Assembly: GCF_004526345.1 (NCBI RefSeq)
Contig: NZ_CP038213.1
Location: 310,001 to 374,000 of the forward strand
Length of the DNA: 64,000 bases
Direction of reading: 5' to 3'
From: Ornithinimicrobium flavum
GTDB lineage: Bacteria > Actinomycetota > Actinomycetes > Actinomycetales > Dermatophilaceae
The notes under the pieces are model-generated. The model did no database searches. It was not told the DNA's origin and was given only the letters and a program-made list of their open reading frames with translations. Below are positions 1 to 9,231 of the stretch, one piece after another. The translations under genes were made by a program, and so were the position numbers. The first letter of the stretch is position 1. Each line of letters opens with the position of its first letter.

Positions 1-195
1 GCAGCTGGCCGGTGACCACCAGACCCAGGTCGTCCAGGCCGGCGAAGGTAGTCAGGTCGGGGCGCGTGAAGGTAGCGTCGGACATGTCGAGGTCTTTCGG
101 ATGGGCGGCGTAGGAACCTCCATCATCGGAAGACCTCGACGTCTACCCCGTGACCGACGCGCCAGCGCCCTCTACACCCTCAACTGTGAAGAGCC
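1..195 (-). mobile_element. ISL3-family element, right part only (copy D)
   Basis: The window opens inside a copy of the 1424-bp ISL3 element that occurs complete three more times here. The sequence matches the transposase 5-prime end and the terminal repeat of those copies and stops at GAAGAGCC (188-195). The first 28 residues of the transposase lie on the minus strand at 1-85. The other end is outside the window, so its target duplication cannot be checked; the next eight bases are CCATTGCA. Confidence 0.95.
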
Positions 196-256
196 CCATT
201 GCAGCCGGATGGGCGTCTGAGTTCGCGAACCCCCACAGCGATAGGAGGGGAGCTGC

Positions 257-820
257 GTGACGACGAACGTGCGCGTTCCTTGCGTCCTGGGTGTTGCTGG
301 CATCCTCATCTTCGTGGTCGGGTGCGACGCCCCGCAGTCCGCGAACATCTCCGACCCGGTAGTGCAGACCGTCGCGGACGAGAACGTCCCGACGGCCACC
401 GGTAGCCCTGCGGGTGACTTCACAGTCCAGAAAGTCTCTCCTGGCGAGTCCTGGGACAAGGCAGTGCAACCGCTGATCGTGAGGGTCAGCAATCAGTCTT
501 TCGACGACCCGGACGTGAATCTGAGCGCGACTCTTGACGGTGTGGCCCTGTTCGATGAGGTATTCGCGGTCGAGGGTCAGCACGCGGTCACCTTGTTCGG
601 CGTCGACGTGGAACCGGGGTCGCACACGCTTACCGTGGTCTCCGACAGCGGAACTGTAGTCGAGCAGGCCTTCGACCTGCCGGCAGGCGAGCAGCGATGG
701 CTCGTGGTCGACTACTGGTACTTCGACCCTGACACTGAGGGAGAGTCCTGGGGAGGGGAGCAAGAACCTGGCCCCTCGTTCACCGTATCCGTGTCTGACA
801 AGCCGGTCTACATTTCCTGA
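257..820 (+). CDS. Putative exported lipoprotein of unknown function
   Basis: This encodes 187 residues from a GTG start preceded by a strong ribosome site AGGAGGGG at 243-250. The N-terminus is a lipoprotein signal peptide: a short positive start, a hydrophobic stretch and the lipobox VVGC with Cys23 as the predicted lipidated residue. The mature part is acidic and looks beta-rich, with alternating hydrophobic stretches and a Trp/Tyr-rich C-terminus, perhaps a small Ig-like or carbohydrate-type sandwich. No family was recognised. It lies between an ISL3 end and an IS110 transposase, so it is probably accessory cargo. Confidence 0.75.
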   Translation: MTTNVRVPCVLGVAGILIFVVGCDAPQSANISDPVVQTVADENVPTATGSPAGDFTVQKVSPGESWDKAVQPLIVRVSNQSFDDPDVNLSATLDGVALFDEVFAVEGQHAVTLFGVDVEPGSHTLTVVSDSGTVVEQAFDLPAGEQRWLVVDYWYFDPDTEGESWGGEQEPGPSFTVSVSDKPVYIS

Positions 821-1026
821 CGGTGCTGGCGGCCCGCCTGGTGACGAGATGCAGAGGAGACGGCACGGCGCCGTCCAGGCAAACCGTGCACCATCAAAGT
901 TCTTCTGCAGGAACCGAAGTTCGTCAACTTGGTGCGCCTCGCGGCATGGTCGGACGCTACGCGTTCACAGCGGCATGGTCGGACGCTACGCGTTCACAGC
1001 GGCAGACATCCCAGGTTCTGGTTCTG
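821..1026. other. Intergenic stretch before an IS110 transposase
   Basis: I see no credible gene here. The stretch contains a perfect tandem duplication (943-1000) and probably the 3-prime non-coding end of the adjoining IS110 element. That end could not be fixed because no second copy of this IS is present for comparison. Confidence 0.5.
943..1000. repeat. 29-bp perfect tandem duplication
   Basis: Two identical 29-bp units (943-971 and 972-1000), each starting GGCATGGTCGG and ending GTTCACAGC, lie head to tail just beyond the stop codon of the IS110 transposase. A partial third start, GGCAG, follows. It could be a trace of repeated IS110 insertion or excision at its target, or simple slippage. 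Confidence 0.9.
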
Positions 1027-2265
1027 TCAAGCGGCCTTGTTGAGGTGCTGCTGCCAGGCAGTGTTCTCGTCGTAGAAGGTCCGGTAGCGCAGGCAGCCGT
1101 GGAGGATGCCGACCCAGCGGTTGGCCAGCTGGCGTAGAGCGGCTTGGTGCCCGACGCCTCGTCTGCGGAGGGCCTGATAGTAGGCGCGGGCACCGGCGGA
1201 GCCGCGCATGGAGCAAAAGGCCCACTGCTGCAGGGCATCGCCGAGGCGCCGGTTGCGGGCGTACCGGGCCAGGACCACGCGTCTGGTCCCTGACGCTCTC
1301 GTGATCGGGGCGGTGCCGGCGTAGGCCTTGCGGCCTTTGGCGTCGGCGTAGCGGTGGGGGTCGTCGCCGAACTCGCCGAGGATCCGGGCACCGAGGATCA
1401 CACCCAGGCCGGGCAGGCTGGTGTAGATGTCAGCGTCCCGGTGCCGGCCAAAATGCTCGGCCACCACCTGCCCGAGGGCCTCGACCTGGGCGTTCAGCAC
1501 GGTGATGAGCGCGACCTCTGAGGTCACGATCGCCGCGTAGGCGTCCTGTATGGGGTCCGGCTGCCGCAGCTCCGGGGTAGTCAGGATCTGCCGGATCTTC
1601 TCCGAGCGAGCGGTGACGTCGCGCCGGTTCGCCGCGGTCAGCGCACGCACGATCTTGGCCCTAGACAGCCTCGAGGCGCTGTCCGGGTCGGGTGCCTGGG
1701 CCAACAAGACGAGTGTGTCCGGCTCGTCCAGGTCCTCGAACGCGGACAGAGCCGCGGGGAAGAAGTCCCGCAGTGCGGCGCGAAGGCGCAGCACGTGGCG
1801 GGTCCGGTCCCAGATCATCGACTGGTGCGCTCGGGCGGTGACCTTGACCGCCTCTCCGGTGGCGCTGTCGCCGGCGACCGGGCGGTGGTGGGCCCGGTCC
1901 AGGCGGACGATCTCGGCCAGCAGGTGGGCATCCGCGGTGTCCGACTTCGCCCCGGAGGTGGAGTGCCGCTCCCGGTACCGGGCGACCGACTTGGGGTTCA
2001 GCCCGTACACGGTGTATCCCGCCGCGACCAGGGCACCGACCCAGGGGCCCCGGTCCGTCTCGATGCCGACCAGCACCTGCGCGGCCGCCTCGGCCGGGTC
2101 TAGGTCCGCCCACTCCTCGGGGGCATGCTCGGCGACCAAGGCATGCAGCCGGGTGATTCCGCCCAGCCCCTCGGGCAGGCGTCTTCGCGCGAGGATCCGA
2201 CCCTGGCCGTCGACGAGCTCGACGTCGTGGTGGTCCTCGGCCCAGTCATCACCTATGAACAACAT
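1027..2265 (-). CDS. IS110-family transposase (DEDD recombinase)
   Basis: The 412-residue protein has the IS110 layout: an N-terminal DEDD RuvC-like domain starting MLFIGDDWAEDHHD and a C-terminal Transposase_20 domain with the helix-hairpin-like stretch LPGLGVILGARILGEFGD, then the AGTAPITRASG region. The length is normal for the family. It is not closely related to the two IS110 copies at 5.2 and 55 kb. An ISL3 element (2275-3698) has landed 9 bp upstream of the ATG, so the native promoter, ribosome site and any upstream guide-RNA region are separated from the gene. Expression would now depend on ISL3 sequence. Confidence 0.93.
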   Translation of the reverse strand: MLFIGDDWAEDHHDVELVDGQGRILARRRLPEGLGGITRLHALVAEHAPEEWADLDPAEAAAQVLVGIETDRGPWVGALVAAGYTVYGLNPKSVARYRERHSTSGAKSDTADAHLLAEIVRLDRAHHRPVAGDSATGEAVKVTARAHQSMIWDRTRHVLRLRAALRDFFPAALSAFEDLDEPDTLVLLAQAPDPDSASRLSRAKIVRALTAANRRDVTARSEKIRQILTTPELRQPDPIQDAYAAIVTSEVALITVLNAQVEALGQVVAEHFGRHRDADIYTSLPGLGVILGARILGEFGDDPHRYADAKGRKAYAGTAPITRASGTRRVVLARYARNRRLGDALQQWAFCSMRGSAGARAYYQALRRRGVGHQAALRQLANRWVGILHGCLRYRTFYDENTAWQQHLNKAA

Positions 2266-2266
2266 C

Positions 2267-3706
2267 GCTAATGCGGCTCTTCACAGTTGAGGGTGTAGAG
2301 GGCGCTGGCGCGTCGGTCACGGGGTAGACGTCGAGGTCTTCCGATGATGGAGGTTCCTACGCCGCCCATCCGAAAGACCTCGACATGTCCGACGCTACCT
2401 TCACGCGCCCCGACCTGACTACCTTCGCCGGCCTGGACGACCTGGGTCTGGTGGTCACCGGCCAGCTGCTCAAGCCTGACCGTGCGGTGCTGGCCTGCCG
2501 GGTCCTCGAGCCGGACGACTGGTGCAAGCGGTGCGGCTGCCATGGCGTTCCGCGGGACACCGTGACCCGACAGCTGGCGCACGAGCCGTTCGGGTGGCGT
2601 CCCACCACACTGTTGCTCACCATCCGACGCTACCGGTGCACCGAGTGCAGCCACGTGTGGCGTCAGGACACCACGGCCGCGGCCGAGCCACGGGCGAAGA
2701 TCTCCCGCGCCGGGCTGCGGTGGGGCCTGGTCGCGATCGTGGTCGGCCACCTGTCGATGTCCCGGGTCGCCGAGGGCCTGGCGGTGTCGTGGAACACCGC
2801 CAACGACGCGGTCCTGGCCGAAGGACAGCGGCTGCTCATCGCCGACCCGACCCGGCTGGATGGCGTCCGTGTCTTAGGCGTGGATGAGCACGTCTGGCGG
2901 CACACTCGGCGTGGTGACAAGTACGTCACCGTGATCATCGACCTCACCCCGGTCCGCGACGGCACCGGCCCCTCCCGCCTGCTGGACGTCGTCGAGGGGA
3001 GGTCCAAGGCAGCGTTCAAGGACTGGCTCGCGCAGCGGGACCAGGCCTGGCGCGACGGGATCGAGGCCGTGGCCATGGATGGGTTCGCCGGCTTCAAAAC
3101 CGCCACCACCGAGGAGCTGCCCGAGGCTGTGACGGTCATGGATCCATTTCACGTCATCCGGTTGGCCGGTGACGCCCTCGATGAGTGCCGCCGTCGCGTG
3201 CAGCAGGAGCTGCACGGGCACCGCGGCCGCAAGGGCGACCCCCTCTACTCCGCCCGTCGGACTCTGCACACCGGCGCCGACCTGCTCACCGACCGTCAGC
3301 ACGAGCGTCTCGACAGGCTCTTCGCCGGCGATGAGCACGTGCAGGTCGAGGTGACCTGGGGCATCTACCAGCGGATGATCCACGCCTACCGCGACCCCGA
3401 CCGCGCCGGCGGCCGGACCGAGATGAGGTCCGTGATCGACGCCCTGACCGAGGGCGTCCCGGGGCCGCTGGTCGAGCTGCGCAAGCTCGGCCGCACCCTG
3501 GCCCGACGAGCCAGCGACGTTCTGGCCTACTTCGACCGGCCCCGCACCAGCAACGGCCCTACCGAAGCCGTAAATGGACGGCTCGAGCACCTGCGCGGAC
3601 TGGCCCTCGGGTTCCGCAACATCACCCACTACATCGCCAGAGCTCTCCTGGAAGCCGGCGGCTTCAGACCCCAACTACACCCTGGATTGTGAAGAGCCGC
3701 TAATGC
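2267..3706 (+). mobile_element. ISL3-family insertion sequence, copy A, with target duplication
   Basis: The element is 2275-3698 (1424 bp). It has imperfect terminal inverted repeats beginning GGCTCTTCACA at both ends and is flanked by the 8-bp direct repeat GCTAATGC (2267-2274 and 3699-3706). Eight-bp duplications are typical of ISL3. It appears identical to copies B and C, which points to recent transposition. Confidence 0.97.
2385..3692 (+). CDS. ISL3-family transposase (copy A)
   Basis: This is a 435-residue ISL3 transposase. The N-terminus carries a zinc ribbon (CKRCGC near residue 46 and a CTECSH pair near 86), then a helix-turn-helix region and the DDE domain. Plausible catalytic acids are the Asp of LGVDEHVW, the Asp of VMDPFHVIRL and the Glu of GPTEAVNGRLE. 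The length is normal and the frame is open. The stop codon overlaps the terminal inverted repeat. The protein is identical to the two other complete copies in the window. Confidence 0.97.
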   Translation: MSDATFTRPDLTTFAGLDDLGLVVTGQLLKPDRAVLACRVLEPDDWCKRCGCHGVPRDTVTRQLAHEPFGWRPTTLLLTIRRYRCTECSHVWRQDTTAAAEPRAKISRAGLRWGLVAIVVGHLSMSRVAEGLAVSWNTANDAVLAEGQRLLIADPTRLDGVRVLGVDEHVWRHTRRGDKYVTVIIDLTPVRDGTGPSRLLDVVEGRSKAAFKDWLAQRDQAWRDGIEAVAMDGFAGFKTATTEELPEAVTVMDPFHVIRLAGDALDECRRRVQQELHGHRGRKGDPLYSARRTLHTGADLLTDRQHERLDRLFAGDEHVQVEVTWGIYQRMIHAYRDPDRAGGRTEMRSVIDALTEGVPGPLVELRKLGRTLARRASDVLAYFDRPRTSNGPTEAVNGRLEHLRGLALGFRNITHYIARALLEAGGFRPQLHPGL

Positions 3707-3987
3707 CCTCCTTCGCCTCGTTGCGATCCTTGCTCAGCAGCGTGGAGGAGGACTCCCGGCGATCTAATGGTCAAGTGCTCACCCGAATGATCTGGGGGCA
3801 CGTCATCCCAGCAGCGGTCACGCCTCCTCACGACCGGCGGGCGCACGGTCTGCCGCAAGACCTCAACGATCAGATTCGGAGAGTGCTGACCCGCCGGCCG
3901 CTACCGGAACCGAGCCTGCCAGAGGATCGGTACAACCCATTAGATGCGGACGATCAGTCCGGGGGGAGCGGCGCCATCACGCGATAG
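3703..3987 (+). CDS. Hypothetical protein, doubtful
   Basis: This is an open frame of 94 residues starting at an ATG inside the ISL3 target duplication; removing the IS lets the frame run further upstream. The product is polar and Pro/Arg-rich near its end, with no domain I recognise. The stretch may instead be displaced non-coding left-end sequence of the IS110 element at 1-2.3 kb. Treat it as a weak prediction. Confidence 0.25.
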   Translation: MPSFASLRSLLSSVEEDSRRSNGQVLTRMIWGHVIPAAVTPPHDRRAHGLPQDLNDQIRRVLTRRPLPEPSLPEDRYNPLDADDQSGGSGAITR

Positions 3988-4154
3988 GGCTCGTTCCTTG
4001 TGGCGCGTGTGCCCAGCAGTTCGACCGCGACAGCTTAACCGCTATGCGCTCAACAAAGTATATACGTGGCCGTGACATACCCGCTCCCATACTCACACAG
4101 CCGTTCCTTTCTGCTGGACGGAAAGGGGGTCTGCGGCCGCAGAGCTGCGAAGCT

Positions 4155-5111
4155 TCAGACGGGGCGTCGTGAATCATACGCTGCGGCCCCAAACCCGTAT
4201 CCCATGCCCGCGCCCAGGACTCCACCGATCGGAGCACCGAGTATGCCGCCGATCAGGACGCCGGCTGCAGCACCCAGGATCAGCCCTACAAACCGCAGCC
4301 ACCTACGTGTTAGGGCTCGGTCAACGCTCACCACACGCTCCTCGTAGGTCGTGGACTCAAAGTCCGTGCTCTTCACGACGACACTTACCCAGAGTGGCAC
4401 TATGAAGAAGAGCCCGGCGGTATACGCTGCCAGGCATACCGCGACGACCTCGTAATGCGGCCCTCCACCACTGAAGTTCGCCCAGAAGGCGCCGACTGCT
4501 CCTGCAAGTGCAACGGAGGCGGCGAGCCCCAGAAGGAGGAGTCTTAGGCGGAGGAACGGTTGGTGTCTGTGGTGATACTTGGCGAGCCTGTCGGTTGAGC
4601 TGCCGCCTGTGGGAACAACGATTGGAAACTCGCCCTTAAAAACCTTCGCCGCGAGGGCGTTGCGGGCGGAAATGTCGAAGGCGAGCTGCATAGCCGTCCC
4701 GGTGGTCAGAACAGCGCTGATCAGGAGGAGCAGCCCTCCGAGCGGTCCGAGAAGGGTCCAGTCGCTCGGGGTCATGTCCTCGAGACGAACGCCGACATAG
4801 CCCACCAGTACTCCCAGCGCCATCGGAAAGATGGTCGAGAGCCCCAAGGCCAGCACGATTCCCACAGTGCTCTCGGTGGGTGCGAGGCGGCGTCCAACAA
4901 GCTGGGCCACGGCGTGCCGGTGCAGGTCCTGCACGATCCGGTGGCGCCCTGGCGGCAGCGTGTCATCCTCGACCTCCAGGATCTGCCGCCATAGGGCCTC
5001 GTCGCGCCGAAGCCGGGCACCGCGACTGGCAGCTGGCCCAGCTGCAGCCACGGTCGCGAGCGTGGCCACCCCGGTGAGCACGGCAGCTAGCGCGTCCCAA
5101 CTGATTTCCAT
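4155..5111 (-). CDS. Polytopic membrane protein of unknown function
   Basis: I chose the ATG at 5111 (MEISWDALAAVLTG) because a ribosome site GAAGGTG lies just upstream and the residues before it are non-hydrophobic. The product is 318 residues with about six hydrophobic segments: near 5-22, 82-105, 115-137, 192-212, 220-245 and a long Gly-rich segment 272-305 (GAAAGVLIGGILGAPIGG) that resembles glycine-zipper membrane proteins. A basic, His-rich loop lies near residue 180. No family was identified. It stands alone between IS elements and is probably accessory. Confidence 0.7.
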   Translation of the reverse strand: MEISWDALAAVLTGVATLATVAAAGPAASRGARLRRDEALWRQILEVEDDTLPPGRHRIVQDLHRHAVAQLVGRRLAPTESTVGIVLALGLSTIFPMALGVLVGYVGVRLEDMTPSDWTLLGPLGGLLLLISAVLTTGTAMQLAFDISARNALAAKVFKGEFPIVVPTGGSSTDRLAKYHHRHQPFLRLRLLLLGLAASVALAGAVGAFWANFSGGGPHYEVVAVCLAAYTAGLFFIVPLWVSVVVKSTDFESTTYEERVVSVDRALTRRWLRFVGLILGAAAGVLIGGILGAPIGGVLGAGMGYGFGAAAYDSRRPV

Positions 5112-5236
5112 AGGACACCTTCTATCACCCGCGATTCCGATGGGTACGCCCCGTCTGGCCGGAACGGACAAGACATGGGACTGCTGCACCGATAGGTGAC
5201 ACTGACTGACAACCTAGTCTGGTCCCGCGTCCGCGG
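5112..5236. other. Intergenic stretch left of the IS110 element
   Basis: No gene was seen. The segment carries the upstream region of the membrane-protein gene and ends at the approximate left boundary of the IS110 element, marked by CCGCGG at 5231-5236. Confidence 0.4.
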
Positions 5237-5239
5237 TGC

Positions 5240-5455
5240 GGCTACGTGTTTCATTGACGGCAGGATCGGGCCCGGCCAGGCTCGGTTCTAGGTGACCGGG
5301 ACGGTCGTTCTCTTTGCGGCTGCCCACGCCCTTGGCGTGAGGCTCGCAATTGGCGTGCGTCGTCCCGGTCACCGCCAGGGCTGCGAGAGGCTCAAGAGGG
5401 GTATGCCCAGCCGTACGTAGCGGTGCCCTCCCAGCTCGACACCACCAGGGTTGGC
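5240..5455 (+). ncRNA. Candidate IS110 bridge RNA region
   Basis: The roughly 235 bp before the transposase ATG contain a perfect 13-bp inverted repeat, GGTGACCGGGACG (5291-5303) and CGTCCCGGTCACC (5361-5373). The related IS110 copy keeps the stem with compensatory changes (A-T to G-C twice and C-G to T-G), which supports a structured RNA. IS110 elements are known to encode a bridge RNA in a non-coding end that pairs with target and donor. Exact transcript ends are unknown. Confidence 0.55.
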
Positions 5456-6331
5456 ACGAGCAAGGGAGCAGAGCATGGACGAGCAGGAGTCACCGCGGGT
5501 CGTGATCGGGATGGACCCGCACAAGCGCAGCGTCACGATCGAGGTCATGACCGCCGACGAGAGCATCGTCGGCGGGGGCCGGTTTCCCACCGACGCCGAC
5601 GGGTACGGACGGCTGCTGGCCTACGCCCGCCAATGGCACCAGCGGATCTGGGCGGTCGAGGGCTGCGCCGGGATCGGCAAGCACGTCGCGGACCGGCTGG
5701 TCGCCGACGGTGAGGACGTCGTGGACGTGCCGGCGAAGATGTCGGCGCGGGTGCGGATCTTCACCACCGGGCACGGGCGTAAGACCGACGTCACCGACGC
5801 CCACTCCATCGCCCTGGTCGGGGTACGCATGTCCGGGCTGCGCCCGGTCATCAACGACGAGCAGCTGGAGGTGCTGCGGATGTGCGTGGACCGGCGCCGG
5901 TCCCTGGGCGAGGAGCACACCCGCAAGGTCTGCCAGCTGCACAAGCTCCTGCTCGAACTCATCCCCGGCGGGGCCAAGACGTTCCTGTCCGCGGCCCAGG
6001 CCAAGGAGCTGCTCAAGAAGGTCCGCCCCACCACGGCGGCCGGTAAGGTCCGCAAGGCCCACGCCCTGGAGCTGACAGCTGACCTGGCCACGATCTACGC
6101 CCGCACCAAGGCTGCCGACAAGGAGCTCAAGGCCCTCGTCGCCGAGACGGGGTCCTCGTTGATGGACCTGCACGGCATCGGACCCTCCGGCGCCGCGCGG
6201 CTGCTGGTGGAGGTCGGCGACATCACCCGCTTCCCCGACCGCAACCACTTCGCGTCCTGGACCGGTACCGCCCCGATCGACGCCTCCTCCGGCGAGCACG
6301 TCCGTCACCGCCTCTCCCGGGGCGGGAACCG

Positions 6332-8118
6332 TCAGACCTGAGTTTGGACAGGTAGTGCGTCCTCGCAGGGCCTCGGGCTGCTGACCTGCGGTGTTGTGTT
6401 TCGGGTGGTGGTGTTTCACGCACTAATCGGATGCGTCTAGCCTCCTGGTGTGGCGTTCATCAGGCGGGTGCCGACCAAGTCGGGGGCGACGGCCGTGCAG
6501 ATCGCCGAGTACGCCCAGGGGCGGCAGCGGATCGTCAAGCACCTTGGGTCTGCGCACACCGAGGCCGAGCTTGGGGTGCTGCTGGCCCGGGCCCGGGAGC
6601 TACTCGAGAACCCTGCGCAGGGCACTCTGGAGCTGGACGTGGAACCAGCGCCGGTGGCGGCGTCGCTGGTGCGACCGGCTCCTGAACCGGCGCTGTTCGA
6701 CACGCCCGCCCCAGCGTCGCCGAAGGTCCGGGATGCTTCTGGCCGGGTGGTCGGCACGGACAGCCGGGTGCTCTTCGAGGCTCTGACCGCGGTGTACGCC
6801 CAGCTGGGGTTCGACGTGGTCGGTGATGAGGTGTTCGCCGATCTGGTGATCGCCCGGGTGGTGGAGCCGACCTCGCTGCTGGATGTCGCGCGGGTGCTGG
6901 GCGACCTGGGCCAAGAAGCGGCGAGCTACAAGACGATGGGGCGCACCCTGGCCCGCGCGCAGGAACGCGGGTACCGCGACCTGGTCGCCGGGGCCTGCTT
7001 CGAGCACGCGGTCAGCACCGGGGACGTCTCGCTGATCATGTACGACGTCACGACCCTGTACTTCGAGGCCGAGAAGGAGGACGACCTGCGCAAGGTCGGC
7101 TACTCCAAGGAACGCAGGGTGGACCCACAGATCGTGGTCGGCCTGCTGGTCGACCGGGGTGGGTTCCCGCTGGAGATCGGCTGCTTCGAGGGAGACAAGG
7201 CAGAAACGGCCACGATCGTGCCGATCGTCAAGGCCTTCCAGGCCCGGCACTCCGTGGCCGACATGGTCGTCGTCGCCGACGCCGGGATGCTCTCTGCGGA
7301 CAACCTCAAAGAACTGGACGCGGCCAACCTGCGGTTCATCGTCGGCTCGAGGATGACCAAGGCACCGATCGACCTGGCCTCCCACTTCCGCTGGCACGGC
7401 GATGCGTTCACCGATGGCCAGGTCATCGACACCATCACCCCGCGGGTGTCCACCACGCGCGCTCGGGCCGTTAACGACGTCAAGAAGCGGGCCGAGCCGG
7501 TGTGGGACCCCGCCGAGCACGAGGTCTCCTGGCGGGCCGTGTGGGCCTACTCGGCCAAACGGGCTGCCCGGGATACGAAGACCCTGACCCTCCAGGAGAA
7601 CAAGGCCAAAGCCGTCGTCGCCGGCGAGAAAGCCGCCCGCACCCCGCGGTTCGTGAAGAAGGGCCAGGGCGCCCCCAGGCTGGACGAGGCGGCCCTGGCC
7701 AGGGCCCGCCGCCTGGTCGGTCTGAAGGGCTATGTCACCAACATCCCGGCCAGCATCATGCCCGCCCGCGAGGTCATCTCCTCCTACCACGACCTCTGGC
7801 AGGTCGAGACCTCCTTCCGGATGTCCAAGACAGACCTTCGCGCCCGCCCACTGTTCGCCAGAAAACGCGACGCGATCGAGGCCCACCTGACCATCGTCTT
7901 CACCGCCCTGGCCATCTCACGCGAGATCCAGAACCGAACCGGCCTGGCCATCCGCAACGTGATCCGCCAGCTCCGGCCGCTGCGCTCGGCCACCATCGCG
8001 ATCAACGCCAGCCGGCAGACCTTCCCGCCCCAGATCCCCGCCGACAAGCAGGCCCTCCTCGACGCCCTCCATCACCGGTGAGGTCACGCACTAACGAAAT
8101 GACCAAACTCAGGTCAGA
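6332..8118 (+). mobile_element. IS1634-family (IS4-like) insertion sequence
   Basis: The element runs 6337-8113 (1777 bp). Its ends are CCTGAGTTTGG and the exact complement CCAAACTCAGG, and similarity continues inward (GTAGTGCGT against ACGCACTAA). The flanking 5-bp duplication TCAGA is at 6332-6336 and 8114-8118. It sits inside the transposase gene of an IS110 element. Confidence 0.95.
6450..8081 (+). CDS. IS1634-family transposase
   Basis: The 543-residue protein starts at GTG (MAFIRRVPTKSG). The N-terminal part resembles the IS1634 start (VQIAEYAQGRQRIVKHLG), followed by the DDE domain. Plausible catalytic residues are Asp in MYDVTTLYFE, Asp in VVADAGML, and Glu in YHDLWQVETSFRMSK, the YREK-like motif of IS4-type enzymes. 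The length is typical. The frame is intact and the inverted repeats are complete, so the element may still be mobile. Confidence 0.95.
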   Translation: MAFIRRVPTKSGATAVQIAEYAQGRQRIVKHLGSAHTEAELGVLLARARELLENPAQGTLELDVEPAPVAASLVRPAPEPALFDTPAPASPKVRDASGRVVGTDSRVLFEALTAVYAQLGFDVVGDEVFADLVIARVVEPTSLLDVARVLGDLGQEAASYKTMGRTLARAQERGYRDLVAGACFEHAVSTGDVSLIMYDVTTLYFEAEKEDDLRKVGYSKERRVDPQIVVGLLVDRGGFPLEIGCFEGDKAETATIVPIVKAFQARHSVADMVVVADAGMLSADNLKELDAANLRFIVGSRMTKAPIDLASHFRWHGDAFTDGQVIDTITPRVSTTRARAVNDVKKRAEPVWDPAEHEVSWRAVWAYSAKRAARDTKTLTLQENKAKAVVAGEKAARTPRFVKKGQGAPRLDEAALARARRLVGLKGYVTNIPASIMPAREVISSYHDLWQVETSFRMSKTDLRARPLFARKRDAIEAHLTIVFTALAISREIQNRTGLAIRNVIRQLRPLRSATIAINASRQTFPPQIPADKQALLDALHHR

Positions 8119-8491
8119 TCAACCGGGTGCTGCACGTCATGGCCATCGTTCAGCTGCGCACCAGGACCACCGAGGGCCGCGCCTACTACGACCGGAAGAA
8201 AGCCGGCGGCAAGACGTCCATGGAAGCGCTGCGCTGCCTGAAACGGCGCCTGTCCGACCTGGTGTACAAGCAGATGCTCAACGACCTTGCCGGGCACACA
8301 GCGACGGGCCCGGGAGGGCACCTGGGTGACGACTCTGACTCCAGCGCGACCGGCTCACAACCCGACACCGGCTCTTCGGACAAGCCACTTCCCGGACCCG
8401 CCACCACCGAGCCTAGAACGACACTCCCGACGGCGTCTTGACATAGAGGGGTGCCAGTTGCGGATCGTTGTTGGACGCCTGGCCTCCGCCC

Positions 8492-8980
8492 CTACAGCTG
8501 CCCCTGATACCAGGCCTGAACGGCGGCGCCACCATCGTGATAGAGCAGCTCGTTGCCACGGTGCGCCGCCTCTGACAGCGATCGAGTCACCTGCTGGAGC
8601 TCTGCAACATCGAAGAAGTTCCGCACGTAATACGGCTCCTTGGACTTGCGACGGTGCAGTCCGTCCGCAACCGGCAATGCGTGCAGGAGATCGTTCCGGT
8701 CGTCCCGGGCCGATTCGAGCTGGGCGATGAATGGGTCAAGCCCTGGCACCGAGCCCCGCTTCCCGAGGGGCTGCAACCGGTTGATCAGCGCGCCAAGCGG
8801 ATCGCTATACATGGCGGCTGAGTCCACGTTGCCGAATACACGTGCGAGGTCGAAGCAGATGCCGGCGACCCGCGACGCGGCGTAGGTGGCCCGGCCCAAC
8901 TCTAGGAGCCACTGCTCGTGCTCGGGGTGCTGGGAATTGCCTGGGTGCTTAGGCCCTGTCGAGTGTGCGGAGTTGGTCAT
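8492..8980 (-). CDS. Hypothetical protein with an R-x4-H (HEPN-like) motif
   Basis: I chose the ATG at 8980 (MTNSAHSTG); the residues upstream are low in complexity. The product is about 162 residues and mostly alpha-helical. A stretch SARDDRNDLLHALPVA contains Arg-x4-His, the pattern used by HEPN ribonucleases and by some minimal HEPN-fold proteins. No other domain is recognisable. It lies just downstream, on the same strand, of a decayed AAA-ATPase/DUF4435 gene, so it may be part of a broken defence locus. The motif is short and could be chance. Confidence 0.55.
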   Translation of the reverse strand: MTNSAHSTGPKHPGNSQHPEHEQWLLELGRATYAASRVAGICFDLARVFGNVDSAAMYSDPLGALINRLQPLGKRGSVPGLDPFIAQLESARDDRNDLLHALPVADGLHRRKSKEPYYVRNFFDVAELQQVTRSLSEAAHRGNELLYHDGGAAVQAWYQGQL

Positions 8981-9231
8981 GGGCCGAATCTGCACTATCT
9001 GATCCTGGCGCCTGGGTGTTGCCTGGCCAAGGAGCGACGCTCGCGACCACGGCGGCATGAGCGAGCTCGAGAAGAGGGCTTCGAAGGCGGCCCGCAAGAT
9101 CCGCTCTAGAGGCGTGGCGGCTACCCCGCGCCCCTACATGCCATCCAAACCGATGGCGCTTCGAACCTGAAACCGGAGAGAGTCGTCTGCTCGCAATTGC
9201 TGCAGCCCGCTCTCTCGTACAGGTCAGCTGA

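Larger units (their letters stand above)
5475..8441 (+). pseudogene. IS110-family transposase interrupted by an IS1634 element
   Basis: The 5-prime part (5475-6336) encodes the DEDD domain (GMDPHKRSV, then TDVTDAHSIALVG) and most of Transposase_20 (LHGIGPSGAARLLVEVGDITRF). The frame then runs into the inserted element and stops. The rest resumes at 8119 (INRVLHVMAIVQLRTRT) and ends at 8441. Removing the 1777-bp insert and one TCAGA copy gives an intact 394-residue protein collinear with the copy at 53953-55176. The gene was therefore whole when hit, and the only lesion is the insertion. Confidence 0.93.
5237..8455 (+). mobile_element. IS110-family element split by an IS1634-family element
   Basis: The ends were placed by aligning this copy with the related one at 53979-55408. 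Conserved sequence starts at GCGGCTAC just after CCGCGG and stops at GCCA near 8455. Without the nested 1777-bp element and its 5-bp duplication it is about 1437 bp, close to the 1430 bp of the other copy. Boundaries are good to a few bases, as IS110 elements have no usual inverted repeats. Confidence 0.8.

Noticed and set aside
3845..3865. Extra array site in the left accessory region
   Set aside because: GCGCACGGTCTGCCGC resembles site h but lies inside a doubtful gene with no neighbouring sites; a single match can be chance.
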